A DNA stretch of 64,000 bases from Brevibacillus dissolubilis. Lineage in GTDB: Bacteria > Bacillota > Bacilli > Brevibacillales > Brevibacillaceae. Both the position numbers and the translations under genes were made by a program. Positions 32,204 through 41,065 of this stretch are shown piece after piece. The stretch lies in assembly GCF_006170445.1 (NCBI RefSeq), contig NZ_VCNA01000003.1:124001-188000 (forward strand), written 5' to 3'. A model generated the notes under the pieces. The model saw nothing but the letters and a program-made list of their open reading frames with translations, was not told the DNA's origin and did no database searches. Within the stretch, counting starts at the first letter, position 1. The number at the start of each line of letters is the position of its first letter.

Positions 32204-33781
32204 TTATCGCTTGGGAAACAGCATCCGAAGCGCTGCCTCCAGATCCCATGATGGCAGATCCCGACTCTCATCATCTGATTCCTGTGCCATGTACACGGAT
32301 TGATCTAGTCCACAGTAGCAGCAACAGTACAGATCTGCTTTGGGCTTGGCTTCGCTTTCACCCTCTGCCTCACCAAAGTAGGCGGTCAAGGTTTTTCGCA
32401 GGCAGTCTTTTTTCGTCAGCCAGGCTTGCATGTCTTGAAGCTTGGCATATTTGGTCTGCTTGGTACGTTCTAAGTGAGTCCGCATGAGCGGCAGTGCTGC
32501 TTTTTCTTGGCCATCGATGTAGCGGAACTGATATCCGTCGCGGTTCATCACGACGTCCTGTAGGAGTCCCGCCCGCTCCGCATAGAAAAACAGCATACGG
32601 GCCACCGTCTCACCTACTCCCACCCATGCTTGAATCTGCTGGTGTGTGAGGATATCAATCCCTTTGTGAATGCCGCTGAGCACTTCGACAAAATAGCGCA
32701 GTTCTTCGTCAGTGGGAAATTCGTTCTGAATCAGCCGATGATGGATCAGCTGGTCATCAGGCTGCACGTACAGACAAGCATAGCCCGGCTGCCCGTCTCG
32801 GCCGATACGGCCAATCTCCTGCGTGTAGGCTTCGATGCTGGCGGGCACGTGATAATGGAGCACATAGCGGATATCGCCTTTGTCGATGCCCATTCCGAAT
32901 GCGTTGGTGGCGATGATCACATCCAGTTGTCCCTGCATGAACTGCTCCTGCACCAGCATCCTCTCCATCGCATTCATCCCGCCGTGATAGGTATGTGTCC
33001 GGGTCAAGCCAGCAGCATGGCAAGCCTCCACCAGCGAATCGACACTTTGTCTCGTACTGCAATAGACGATGCCCGGCCCTCGAAGGCTTTGCAGCTGGTC
33101 CATCAGGTGTTCCCGTTTTTCTTTGTCCGACTCTACTTCTATGAGATCGTACGCGATGTTGGGCCTGTTGATGGACAATATAATGATATTTTTCGTTCGG
33201 ATATGAAACAGATGACTGATCTCTTCCTGTACCGCCTGTGTGGCCGTAGCCGTCACCGCAAGAAGCGGAGGAGAACCCAGCTCTGCGATGATCTCCGGCA
33301 GACGTAAATAATCCGTGCGAAAATCATGCCCCCACTGGGAAATGCAATGCGCCTCATCCACTGCCACCAACGAGACCCCGCGCCGCTTCAGCAGACGGAT
33401 GATCTGGGGCTGCTGCAATTTTTCCGGGGAGATATATAGAAGCTTGTATCGTCCAGCATCTATCTCATCCAATACTTGCCTGATCTCTGGCAAAGTCAGG
33501 GCGCTGTTGAGATAGGTCGCGTGACGGAAGCCTTTTCGCCTAAGCTGTTGAACCTGATCGATCATCAGGGAAATCAAGGGAGAGACGACGAGTGTCAACC
33601 CCGGCAGGACGAGTGCGGGAAGCTGGTACGTGATGGATTTGCCACCGCCTGTTGAGAGGATGCCCAGCACATTTTGCCCGCTCAGAACGCGCGAGATGAT
33701 GGGCAGCTGCCCCTCGCGAAACGATCTGTAGCCAAAATGCCGCTCCAGTACTCCGCACAGCTCATGTTCGGTTGCCTGCAT
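32204..33781 (-). CDS. recQ: ATP-dependent DNA helicase RecQ (RecS-like)
   Basis: RecQ unwinds DNA in recombination and repair. The 525-residue protein has Walker A STGGGKSITYQLPA (residues about 43-56), the DEAH box VDEAHCISQWGHDFR (in part), TATATQAVQEEI, and the C-terminal helicase motifs with GMGIDKGDIR and QEIGRIGRDG. A zinc cysteine cluster (YCCCYCGLDQ) lies near the end. No HRDC domain is seen, as in B. subtilis RecS. The ATG at 33781 has GGGAGGAGG upstream. It overlaps the preceding ypbB-like gene by 20 bases. Confidence 0.95.
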   Translation of the reverse strand: MQATEHELCGVLERHFGYRSFREGQLPIISRVLSGQNVLGILSTGGGKSITYQLPALVLPGLTLVVSPLISLMIDQVQQLRRKGFRHATYLNSALTLPEIRQVLDEIDAGRYKLLYISPEKLQQPQIIRLLKRRGVSLVAVDEAHCISQWGHDFRTDYLRLPEIIAELGSPPLLAVTATATQAVQEEISHLFHIRTKNIIILSINRPNIAYDLIEVESDKEKREHLMDQLQSLRGPGIVYCSTRQSVDSLVEACHAAGLTRTHTYHGGMNAMERMLVQEQFMQGQLDVIIATNAFGMGIDKGDIRYVLHYHVPASIEAYTQEIGRIGRDGQPGYACLYVQPDDQLIHHRLIQNEFPTDEELRYFVEVLSGIHKGIDILTHQQIQAWVGVGETVARMLFFYAERAGLLQDVVMNRDGYQFRYIDGQEKAALPLMRTHLERTKQTKYAKLQDMQAWLTKKDCLRKTLTAYFGEAEGESEAKPKADLYCCCYCGLDQSVYMAQESDDESRDLPSWDLEAALRMLFPKR

Positions 33782-34913
33782 AAGTCTTGCCTCCTCCCTG
33801 CCTTGCCAGCGCCAGACGGATCTGCAGATAGCTGTATCCATCGCCTAGCGCATCTTTAATCAATCGCAGACGTCCCGTACCCAGCTCTTGACTGACGGCT
33901 GCCACGCGTTGCAATTGTTCTTCCGTTATATATCCAGACATATCCCACTGCGGGCAATACAGCGCCATCTCCACCAGATGATCCTCCACCGTACTCAGCT
34001 TGAGCCGCCGCAGGCTGACGATCTCCTCTGGTGTCAGTCCCTGTTGAATCATCCGATAGGTCGCATTGGCGCTCTGTGACAATCGGCCCCCAGATGACTG
34101 TGCCGGAGCGTGGTCCGTACACATCGAGGCAAGCAGCGGGTATGGATGTTGATGATCCCGCTCACCTGATTCGGTCAGCTGTCGGTACATGTCGGTCAAG
34201 GCGGCCTGCATATACACGCCGATCAGAGACGGCGGCTGATCCAAACGGTACGCCAATTGATTAACTGTCAGTCCCGCCTGCCGTGCTCCGGACAACTGTA
34301 AGATGAATAGTTCTTGCAAGAAGGGCTCCCACTTATTTACTATGGAGAAGAGCTCATCAAAAAGCTGATTCATCCATTGGTCACGATGACCCGGCATCGA
34401 TAACTGCTGTTTGACCCATTGCTGTACGCCCTTGTCCTGCACGATCGGGGAGAACGCCAGCTCCTGATACAAGAGATGTGAAATGGTCTGTGCCATCAGA
34501 TGAAGCCGCATCCAGAAGAGACGCACCGGCTGGGCATACGAAATCCCGTTGAGCCTTGGCTTCCACTGATCCAGTGCGAATTGCCCACGGCCCTCTTCCC
34601 ACGCTTTTTCCCCCAGCGGAGTGATCGAAAACGTCCATTTATTAGCATTATGGCGAAATGGCACAATCTGAACAAAGTTTTGCTCGACCAAATTTTTCAC
34701 AATTGCGTCCCAACGCTCTCTCGAAAAAGCTGGAAACATCCGATAATAATGATGTAGCTTGTACATATGCACATCTTGATAGGTCTGATTGGCCCTGCGC
34801 CCCCGCAAGATGTGAAAAAGGGAGTTGGTCGTACGCTCACCCTGCAGGGGTCTTAGTCCATCCAGGATGATGGTATGAAGAAACAAATGTTCTCTAGCTT
34901 GCCACTGAATCAT
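33762..34913 (-). CDS. YpbB-like protein, RecQ partner with helix-turn-helix
   Basis: The 383-residue protein is mainly helical and ends in a helix-turn-helix-like segment (TYRMIQQGLTPEEIVSLRRLKLSTVEDHLVE, of which the recognition part is SLRRLKLSTVEDHL). This is the helicase-associated HTH seen in the C-terminus of longer RecQ proteins. In Bacillus it is a separate gene, ypbB, directly before recS. The ATG at 34913 follows AAAGGAGTAAAC. Its last 20 bases overlap recQ, so translation is probably coupled. A DNA-binding role with RecQ is inference. Confidence 0.85.
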   Translation of the reverse strand: MIQWQAREHLFLHTIILDGLRPLQGERTTNSLFHILRGRRANQTYQDVHMYKLHHYYRMFPAFSRERWDAIVKNLVEQNFVQIVPFRHNANKWTFSITPLGEKAWEEGRGQFALDQWKPRLNGISYAQPVRLFWMRLHLMAQTISHLLYQELAFSPIVQDKGVQQWVKQQLSMPGHRDQWMNQLFDELFSIVNKWEPFLQELFILQLSGARQAGLTVNQLAYRLDQPPSLIGVYMQAALTDMYRQLTESGERDHQHPYPLLASMCTDHAPAQSSGGRLSQSANATYRMIQQGLTPEEIVSLRRLKLSTVEDHLVEMALYCPQWDMSGYITEEQLQRVAAVSQELGTGRLRLIKDALGDGYSYLQIRLALARQGGGKTYAGNRT

Positions 34914-34994
34914 GTTTACTCCTTTGCATTTCTTGGGAATGAAATAAGGAAAAGACATCTGCGCTGTTACCAATGTTTATGGGAGAGGAAGAGT

Positions 34995-35924
34995 ATGAGC
35001 AAAAAAAGATTAAGCAAATCAGATTATTTGATGACCTATATGATCATCATATCACTTGCTTGTTTCATCGGCGGCTTTTTTTTAGGGGCCAATGTGATGC
35101 AAAATAAGCTAACGGCGGAAGCCGCTGCCAAAGAAGCGGTCGCCAAGGAAAAAGCTGAGAAGGAAAAATTATACAAAGAGAAGAAATTGTATAAAGAGCA
35201 AGATTTCGTCTCCTTCTACTACGGTGTCTATGTTCCGATGAAATCTTTCAAAAATCAACACTTTTATTATCTCGCAAGTATGTGGAACAAAAAAAGAGCA
35301 GAACAGGTAAAAGCCAGCGAAAAAATGAGTGATTTTGTCCAAGATCAGATCGCAGCCGCTGAAAAAATCTCGGTTCCCGCCTCTTCTCCCCTGCTTGTGG
35401 AAGCAAAGACCATCTATCTGCGCAGTCTCAAGAGCTATCAAGAGGGTATAAATCGTCACCTCGCTGACCAAAATGAAAAGGCGTTCAGCGCAAAAGACAT
35501 CGCCCAAGGCAAACATCTGCAAACAGCCAACGGTCAGTTCCTTCAGGCGCAGTCATCCATGTACAAAGCAGTGGCGACCTGGGAAGAGATTTACGTCACA
35601 CAGCGCTCCATGCCAGTGGCGAAAGCCGACAGCGTGACCATCGAAGCATGGAAGAGCTATCCGTTCCACTTCCGTAACTATCTGGCCGCTGAGTATATGC
35701 GCCAAAACGGTGAGATCAGCCAATTCAATCCAGAAGATTTGACCACCCGCCTTGACGATGTCATCGACAACCAACCTGGCACTGCTAACGGATGGAAGGA
35801 TATCCCTTTTGCCGTAAATGTCTTGTATGTATCTGATGCCGTACGCAGCGGAGACTTCAAATCACTGAAAAAAGAGCTCTATCCATCGTTGAAAACACCT
35901 GAAATGCCAATATTTACGGAATAA
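34995..35924 (+). CDS. membrane-anchored protein of unknown function
   Basis: The 309-residue product has one N-terminal membrane segment (YMIIISLACFIGGFFLGANV, residues about 15-34). A highly charged coiled-coil-like stretch of Ala, Lys and Glu (about 40-70) follows, and then a large domain predicted to lie outside the membrane, rich in helices. No known family signature is evident. GGGAGAGGAAGAGT precedes the ATG at 34995. It sits between divergent ypbB and the fer gene. Confidence 0.75.
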   Translation: MSKKRLSKSDYLMTYMIIISLACFIGGFFLGANVMQNKLTAEAAAKEAVAKEKAEKEKLYKEKKLYKEQDFVSFYYGVYVPMKSFKNQHFYYLASMWNKKRAEQVKASEKMSDFVQDQIAAAEKISVPASSPLLVEAKTIYLRSLKSYQEGINRHLADQNEKAFSAKDIAQGKHLQTANGQFLQAQSSMYKAVATWEEIYVTQRSMPVAKADSVTIEAWKSYPFHFRNYLAAEYMRQNGEISQFNPEDLTTRLDDVIDNQPGTANGWKDIPFAVNVLYVSDAVRSGDFKSLKKELYPSLKTPEMPIFTE

Positions 35925-35949
35925 GTTCATTAGTAGATGCGATTCATTC

Positions 35950-36230
<281 letters not shown>

Positions 36231-36253
36231 TTCGTTCTTACACACCAACCAAA

Positions 36254-36292
36254 CCGCTCATTTCCCACTTCGGTGGGATGAGGGGTTTTTTA
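36254..36292 (+). terminator. terminator of fer
   Basis: CTCATTTCCCAC pairs with GTGGGATGAG through a TTCG tetraloop, followed by GGGGTTTTTTA. Confidence 0.9.
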
Positions 36293-36300
36293 TTTTGGTT

Positions 36301-36418
36301 TAGGTGGTTGCTCCGGGAGGAGCGGGGGAAGGGACTGTTTTCCAGTCGCCTTTCCCCCTTTGGGGCCGGTCTCCTTACAAACAGTCCCTTCCCCCGCTCT
36401 CGCGGTTTTAACCGCCTA
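36301..36418 (+). repeat. hairpin repeat, family A, copy 2
   Basis: Arms 36320-36340 and 36379-36399 are perfectly complementary over 21 bases, and a second outer pair TAGGTGGTT/AACCGCCTA (36301-36309, 36410-36418) extends the palindrome. The core 36341-36378 matches that of copy 1 at all but about three of 38 positions. The arm sequence differs from copy 1 while still pairing. Confidence 0.85.
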
Positions 36419-36712
36419 AAAAGATAATGTGGTGGGATAGGGTTGGGTGCGTGTGACGAGGGTGTATGACGCTGGGCGCGCAACCCTGTTGCACTATTCC
36501 TAAAGACGGAACGTGACCCGCTTCAACGGTTCACCTGACAACATGTATTACATACAGACGGCAAAGCAACCAAAAAGAATCCGTAATGTCTTATCTATTT
36601 CAAGCCAAGATTCAATGCTATCAAATGCTGGAATAATGTTCTTGAAGCAGGTCATCTTTTGCAAATCTTTTATTTTTTATCTTTTATATCTTTCAGCTCT
36701 GTTACCCGCCGA

Positions 36713-36801
36713 GAGCGTGAGGAGCATCTGTTTGTAAGGAGACCGGCCCCGTAGGGGGAAAGGCGACTGGAAAACAGATGCTCCTCAGGCCCCTCACGCT
36801 C
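36713..36801 (-). repeat. hairpin repeat, family A, copy 3 (inverted)
   Basis: Arms 36719-36733 and 36772-36786 pair perfectly over 15 bases. The outer parts 36713-36722 and 36792-36801 also pair, with a six-base extra stretch in the right arm. The core 36734-36771 is the reverse complement of the cores of copies 1 and 2. It therefore has the opposite orientation to copy 2, about 315 bases away. Confidence 0.8.
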
Positions 36802-36819
36802 CTGCCGGAGCACCCGCTA

Positions 36820-36868
36820 AAAAAAGCAAAAGACCCTGGTTCCGACGATTAAGAACCAGGGTCTTTCA
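36820..36868 (-). terminator. terminator of the GGDEF-EAL gene
   Basis: On the minus strand AAAGACCCTGGTTC pairs with GAACCAGGGTCTTT, followed by TGCTTTTTTT. It starts about 17 bases after the stop codon. Confidence 0.9.
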
Positions 36869-36883
36869 TGTACATATCTACAT

Positions 36884-39340
36884 CTATGCTAAATGCCGCT
36901 CCAGGCATTTTCGCTCAATCAGCAGTCTTCCCGCCTCCTCTGCCCCCAATGGGCGGCTGAAGAAGAAGCCCTGCATCTCGTCACAGTTACGGTTGGCGAG
37001 GAAGTCCAGCTGATCAGTCGTCTCCACCCCTTCGGCGATCACCTGAAGCTTCAGGCTGTGTGCCATGCCGATGATGGAGGCTGCGATGGCGGCATCATCC
37101 TCATTTTGGGTGATGTCGTTGACGAAGGTACGGTCAATTTTTAACCGGTCAATCGGGAACAGCTTGAGATAACTTAAGGATGAATAACCAGTGCCAAAAT
37201 CATCGATGGCGATTTGGACGCCAAGCAGCTTCAATTCATGCAGTGTCTTGATAACCCGCTCTACGTTGTACATCGCGATGCTCTCCGTGATTTCTAACTC
37301 CAGATACTTCGGATTCATTGCGGTCTGTTTGAGGATGCGGGAGACGCGCTCCACGATGTCCTCAAGCTGGAACTGATAGGCAGACAGGTTGACACCGATA
37401 CGGATTGGCTGCAGGCCGGCTTTTTGCCACTCCATGTTTTGACGGCAGGCGGTCTCGATAACCCACTCCCCGATTGGAATGATCAGACGGGAGTCTTCCG
37501 CGATCGGAATGAACAGACCTGGGGAGACCACGCCACGTACCGGATGCTTCCAGCGGATCAATGCTTCCATGCCGATGATTTCACCGGTGTGCAGATTCAC
37601 CTGCGGCTGATAATGCAGGAACAGTTCATTGCGTTCAATGGCACGGCGCAGGTCTTTTTCGATTTCAAGACGCTCCAGTACCTTCTCATCCATGGAAGGT
37701 GTGTAGATCAAGTAGTTATTGCGTCCCAGATCTTTGGAGCGGTACATCGCCAAATCAGCATTTTTGATCAAGGTCTGAACATCGGTGCCATGCTCGGGAT
37801 AGAGACTCACCCCGATCGTTGTCGTGATCTCCAGCTCATGTTCACCGCAGATTAGCATCGACTTCGTCAAAGAGGCCAAGACCTCTGATGCAGCCTCTCT
37901 GACTTCCTCACTGTTTTTAACATGAGGATAGATAAGCCCAAACTCATCACTGCCCAGACGGGAAATAAACGCTTTTTCTCCGACACATCGGCAGAGGCGC
38001 TTCGCCACCTCGATCAGGATCTGATCCCCAAAGGAATGGCCCATCGTGTCATTCATCAGTTTAAAACGATCCAGATCAATAATCATCACCGCTATCTGCT
38101 CTTCAGACGGCTCCAACTGCTGGATATAGTACTCCAACTGGTCAAGGAAGAGCTTCCGGTTAGGCATACGGGTCAGTTCATCATAATAGGCAAAAAAATG
38201 AACCTTCTCTTCACTTCGTTTGCGGCTCGTGATATCCCTGACCACCGATACCCGCATTTCTTTCCCCTTATAATTGATTGATTTCCCGGTTAATTCCAGC
38301 TCAAGTGTTGTTCCATCTTTACACAACCCCTTAACCTCATATTGCCCCTGATGGTTCCTCGCGTAATTGGCACGGAGCACCTCATATGATTCTGGTGCGG
38401 CAAAATCCAGTACCGACATCCCTACCACTTCATGTGGTTCATATCCAAACATCCGGGCAAGGGCATCGTTGGCCTCCACAATTATTCCTTTATCATGAAT
38501 AATAATACCTTCACTGGTAGACTCAGACAATCGCCGGAAGCGATCCTCACTCTCCTGCATGCTTTGTCGGTGATGACTAATCTGCAGCTTTTCCATACGA
38601 AAACGAGCGACCATCACCAGCACAGCAGCGAATGACAATAAGGGAAGCAACAAAAGCCCCATCACTTTGTAGCGGTCATAATCAATGTGCCGGAACCAGT
38701 CCGTCCCGTCAAAATGTACGCCAATCACTGCCTCCACCTGTCCATTTTCATCATAGATCGGGGCATAAGACCCGACAGACAGGTGCTCGGACTCTTGGAT
38801 CGGCTGACTCGCGACACTGGCAACGCCTTCAAAAGCCTTGATGATCCCATCATTTGGACTCCCTGCGAGTTGGCCGCTTCGGTTCATGCTGGAGAGCACA
38901 TATACATAATCCTGACTCACTGGAGATTTTCGCATTGTATAAATATGCAGTATTTTTCGATTGTGGATCTGCCATTGCGAAATGACATACTTGATCCGAC
39001 GATAGGCTGGATCACTGGTCTGCGGACCGGCCACCAGTTGGTTGTGTCCCAGTAGTTGCAGTTGATAGGCATAGGTTGGAACGGAGCCGAAGTGTGCCTT
39101 CTCAAATTCACGGTGCTCCTCTACGATTGATTTATCCAAAATAAACCAACCCAACAGAAGCACTCCTGCGATGGCAAGGTTTATCCAAACGGCCAATTTA
39201 CCAAATACATTGGGAAGACCTGATTGAACATGCAACGATATTTTCAATTTTTTAATTTGAGAACGCAGCCATAGTTGCAACCATCCAAAGAACAGACAGA
39301 TGATGAGCGAAAAGGCTATGTATTCAACGGCAGGATTCAT
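36884..39340 (-). CDS. membrane PAS-GGDEF-EAL c-di-GMP protein
   Basis: The 818-residue protein has two membrane segments flanking an extracytoplasmic sensor of about 175 residues, which includes SYAPIYDENGQVEAVIGV as in CHASE/Cache-type domains. A PAS domain (FRRLSESTSEGIIIHDKG), a GGDEF domain and an EAL domain follow. The diguanylate cyclase loop reads RLGSDEF, with Ser for the second Gly. The phosphodiesterase residues are all present (MEALIRW, LEITES, DDFGTGYSSL, LKIDRTF, AEGVET). It probably hydrolyses c-di-GMP; cyclase activity is uncertain. AAGGAGAGATACATCT precedes the ATG. It stands alone. Confidence 0.93.
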   Translation of the reverse strand: MNPAVEYIAFSLIICLFFGWLQLWLRSQIKKLKISLHVQSGLPNVFGKLAVWINLAIAGVLLLGWFILDKSIVEEHREFEKAHFGSVPTYAYQLQLLGHNQLVAGPQTSDPAYRRIKYVISQWQIHNRKILHIYTMRKSPVSQDYVYVLSSMNRSGQLAGSPNDGIIKAFEGVASVASQPIQESEHLSVGSYAPIYDENGQVEAVIGVHFDGTDWFRHIDYDRYKVMGLLLLPLLSFAAVLVMVARFRMEKLQISHHRQSMQESEDRFRRLSESTSEGIIIHDKGIIVEANDALARMFGYEPHEVVGMSVLDFAAPESYEVLRANYARNHQGQYEVKGLCKDGTTLELELTGKSINYKGKEMRVSVVRDITSRKRSEEKVHFFAYYDELTRMPNRKLFLDQLEYYIQQLEPSEEQIAVMIIDLDRFKLMNDTMGHSFGDQILIEVAKRLCRCVGEKAFISRLGSDEFGLIYPHVKNSEEVREAASEVLASLTKSMLICGEHELEITTTIGVSLYPEHGTDVQTLIKNADLAMYRSKDLGRNNYLIYTPSMDEKVLERLEIEKDLRRAIERNELFLHYQPQVNLHTGEIIGMEALIRWKHPVRGVVSPGLFIPIAEDSRLIIPIGEWVIETACRQNMEWQKAGLQPIRIGVNLSAYQFQLEDIVERVSRILKQTAMNPKYLELEITESIAMYNVERVIKTLHELKLLGVQIAIDDFGTGYSSLSYLKLFPIDRLKIDRTFVNDITQNEDDAAIAASIIGMAHSLKLQVIAEGVETTDQLDFLANRNCDEMQGFFFSRPLGAEEAGRLLIERKCLERHLA

Positions 39341-39451
39341 AGATGTATCTCTCCTTGCATCAGTCTGAGCGAGAGGTTTCATGGTTTACAACATAGTTAC
39401 CCTCATTTCCGTAGTGATAAACAAAAATCAATATAAATAAACCAAAAAAAA

Positions 39452-39465
39452 TGAAAGCGTTCTTA
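39452..39465 (+). promoter_or_regulatory. cre-like sequence (possible CcpA site)
   Basis: TGAAAGCGTTCTTA differs from the cre consensus (TGAAARCGNTTNCA) at two positions. It lies 112 bases upstream of the GGDEF-EAL start and 60 bases before the T-box promoter. A chance match is quite possible in such A/T-rich DNA. Confidence 0.3.
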
Positions 39466-39523
39466 TTTACGAACATTAGAATTTTTTTTACTGCTTAATG
39501 TTAAGTTTTTAACACTAGATCGC

Positions 39524-39552
39524 TTGACGGCTTCCACAAAGAGTGATAAATT
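39524..39552 (+). promoter_or_regulatory. promoter of the T-box / aminotransferase-serA operon
   Basis: TTGACG (39524-39529) and TAAATT (39547-39552) are spaced by 17 bases. The start point would be about 20 bases before the first T-box stem. Confidence 0.55.
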
Positions 39553-39579
39553 TAGCTTATTCCTTTAGAACAAAATATT

Positions 39580-39885
39580 CTAACAACGTTGATGAAGATA
39601 CGCTGTTAAATAGAAACCCTCAGAGAGCCGATGGTCGCTGCGAATCGGTGGTTCTATGAACAGATAAGCACTTCTGAGTTGCCAGACTGAACAATTCATG
39701 ATGAATTTAGTAGGTTTGATCGGTTGATCCGTTATCTCACAGGTCATGTTTACCTGGCAAGGTTCTCTTTTGCGAAAAGGAGAACGAATTGAGGGTGGTA
39801 CCGCGATATCCAAACTTCTCGCCCCTCACTACAACAAAGCAACGGTTGTAGTGGGTGTGTTGAGAGGTTTTTTTATTTTTCCTTT
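39580..39885 (+). promoter_or_regulatory. T-box riboswitch, serine specifier (AGC)
   Basis: The T-box sequence GGGTGGTACCGCG is at 39793-39805. It is followed by a terminator hairpin (CACTACAAC with GTTGTAGTG, 39827-39853) and a T-run at 39868-39880. Upstream, stem I starts near GATGAAGA (39591), with AGAGAG-type and terminal-loop sequences. Placing the specifier by comparison with known leaders gives AGC at 39667-39669, a serine codon, just before ACTTCTGAG. Uncharged serine tRNA should bind and allow read-through into the serine biosynthesis operon. Confidence 0.88.
39821..39880 (+). terminator. regulated terminator of the T-box
   Basis: A hairpin of nine pairs, 39827-39835 with 39845-39853, is followed after a short paired extension (CCCCTC with GAGAGG) by TTTTTTTA. 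It is the alternative to the antiterminator formed with GGGTGGTACCGCG. Confidence 0.85.
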
Positions 39886-39910
39886 TTACAAATACAGGAG
39901 GTAGAGAAAC

Positions 39911-41065
39911 ATGTTTACAGACAAAATGATTCTGCGTATCCCAGGTCCAACTCCTATCCCACCGCGTGTACAGCAAGCGATGAACGCGCCGATGATCGGT
40001 CACCGCAGCGGCCAATTCTCCAAGCTGTTTGCAGAGACCGCTGAGCGTCTGAAACCGATTTTTGGTACCAAGCAAGATGTCTATATCCTTGCCGGCAGCG
40101 GAACAAGCGGTCTGGAGATGGCTGTTGTCAACACAGTCAATCCAGGTGAAGAAGTAGCCGTACTGGTCAGCGGAGCCTTTGGTGAACGCTTTGCAAAAAT
40201 CTGCGAACGCTACGGAATCATCCCACACCGTCTGGAAGTGGCTTGGGGCGAAGCAGTAACACCTGAAGCACTGGAAGCCTTCTTGAGCGAAAAACCGAAC
40301 GTTCGGGCTGTATTCGCTACTCAATGTGAGACTTCTACCGGTGTACTGAATCCGATCCGTGAATTGGCTCAAGTGGTCCGTGAGAAGACAGATGCGCTGT
40401 TCATCGTCGATGCGGTCAGCTGCCTCGGTGCAGTTCCGTGCGAAATGGATGAGTGGGGTCTTGATATCGTCGTCACCGGCTCCCAAAAAGCGTTCATGCT
40501 CCCAACCGGTCTTGCTTTTGTAGCGGTGAGTGAGCGCGCTTGGAAAGTGATCGACAACAACAAACCACAAGCTTTCTATCTCGACCTCAAAGCTTACCGC
40601 AAAAGCCTCGCAGATCAGACAACTCCATACACCCCTGCTGTCTCCCTTGTATTTGGTCTCGCAGAAGTATGCGCCATGATCGAAGAGGAAGGTCTTGATG
40701 CTATCTTCAAACGCCATGAATTGATGCGTGATATGACCCGTGCGGCTATGAGCGCTCTGAATATTCCATTAATGACAGAGGATCAGTATGGTTCCCCTAC
40801 GGTTACCTCTCTCGATCCAAAAGGTGCTTTTGACGCAGAAGAGCTGCGCAAAGTGCTTCGCACCAAGCACAACATCATCATTGCAGGCGGTCAGCAACAC
40901 CTGAAAGGCAAAATTTTCCGTATCGGTCATATGGGTTACTGCGAACCGCTTGATGTGATCCAGGTGATCTCTGCAATTGAAATGTCCCTTCGTCAAATCG
41001 GTGTAGAAATTGAATTAGGTGCCGGTGTAAAAGCGGCTCAGGAGGTATTGATCAACCATGTTTAA
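39911..41065 (+). CDS. class V aminotransferase, likely phosphoserine aminotransferase role
   Basis: The 384-residue PLP enzyme belongs to the serine-pyruvate/alanine-glyoxylate aminotransferase group. It has IPGPTPIPPRV at the N-terminus, GSGTSGLEMA for cofactor phosphate, VDAVSCLGAVP with the PLP-ring Asp, and GSQKAFMLP with the Schiff-base lysine. AGGAGGTAGAGAAAC precedes the ATG. It overlaps serA by eight bases and both follow a serine T-box, so it most likely makes phosphoserine from phosphohydroxypyruvate in place of a classical SerC. That role is inference. Confidence 0.92.
   Translation: MFTDKMILRIPGPTPIPPRVQQAMNAPMIGHRSGQFSKLFAETAERLKPIFGTKQDVYILAGSGTSGLEMAVVNTVNPGEEVAVLVSGAFGERFAKICERYGIIPHRLEVAWGEAVTPEALEAFLSEKPNVRAVFATQCETSTGVLNPIRELAQVVREKTDALFIVDAVSCLGAVPCEMDEWGLDIVVTGSQKAFMLPTGLAFVAVSERAWKVIDNNKPQAFYLDLKAYRKSLADQTTPYTPAVSLVFGLAEVCAMIEEEGLDAIFKRHELMRDMTRAAMSALNIPLMTEDQYGSPTVTSLDPKGAFDAEELRKVLRTKHNIIIAGGQQHLKGKIFRIGHMGYCEPLDVIQVISAIEMSLRQIGVEIELGAGVKAAQEVLINHV

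Larger units (their letters stand above)
36231..36883. other. gene-free region with two hairpin repeats
   Basis: This 650-base gap holds the fer terminator, two copies of hairpin family A in opposite orientation (36301-36418 and 36713-36801), an A/T-rich stretch between them, and the terminator of the GGDEF-EAL gene. No ribosome site or credible gene is seen. Confidence 0.75.
39341..39910. other. intergenic region holding the serine T-box and its promoter
   Basis: The divergent region between the GGDEF-EAL gene and the aminotransferase gene is A/T-rich on the left, with a cre-like sequence near 39452. A promoter at 39524-39552 and the T-box leader fill the right half. There is no gene in it. 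Confidence 0.7.

Noticed and set aside
39737-40717. 326-residue minus-strand frame over the T-box and aminotransferase
   Set aside because: It crosses a clear riboswitch and lies antisense to a well-supported enzyme gene.
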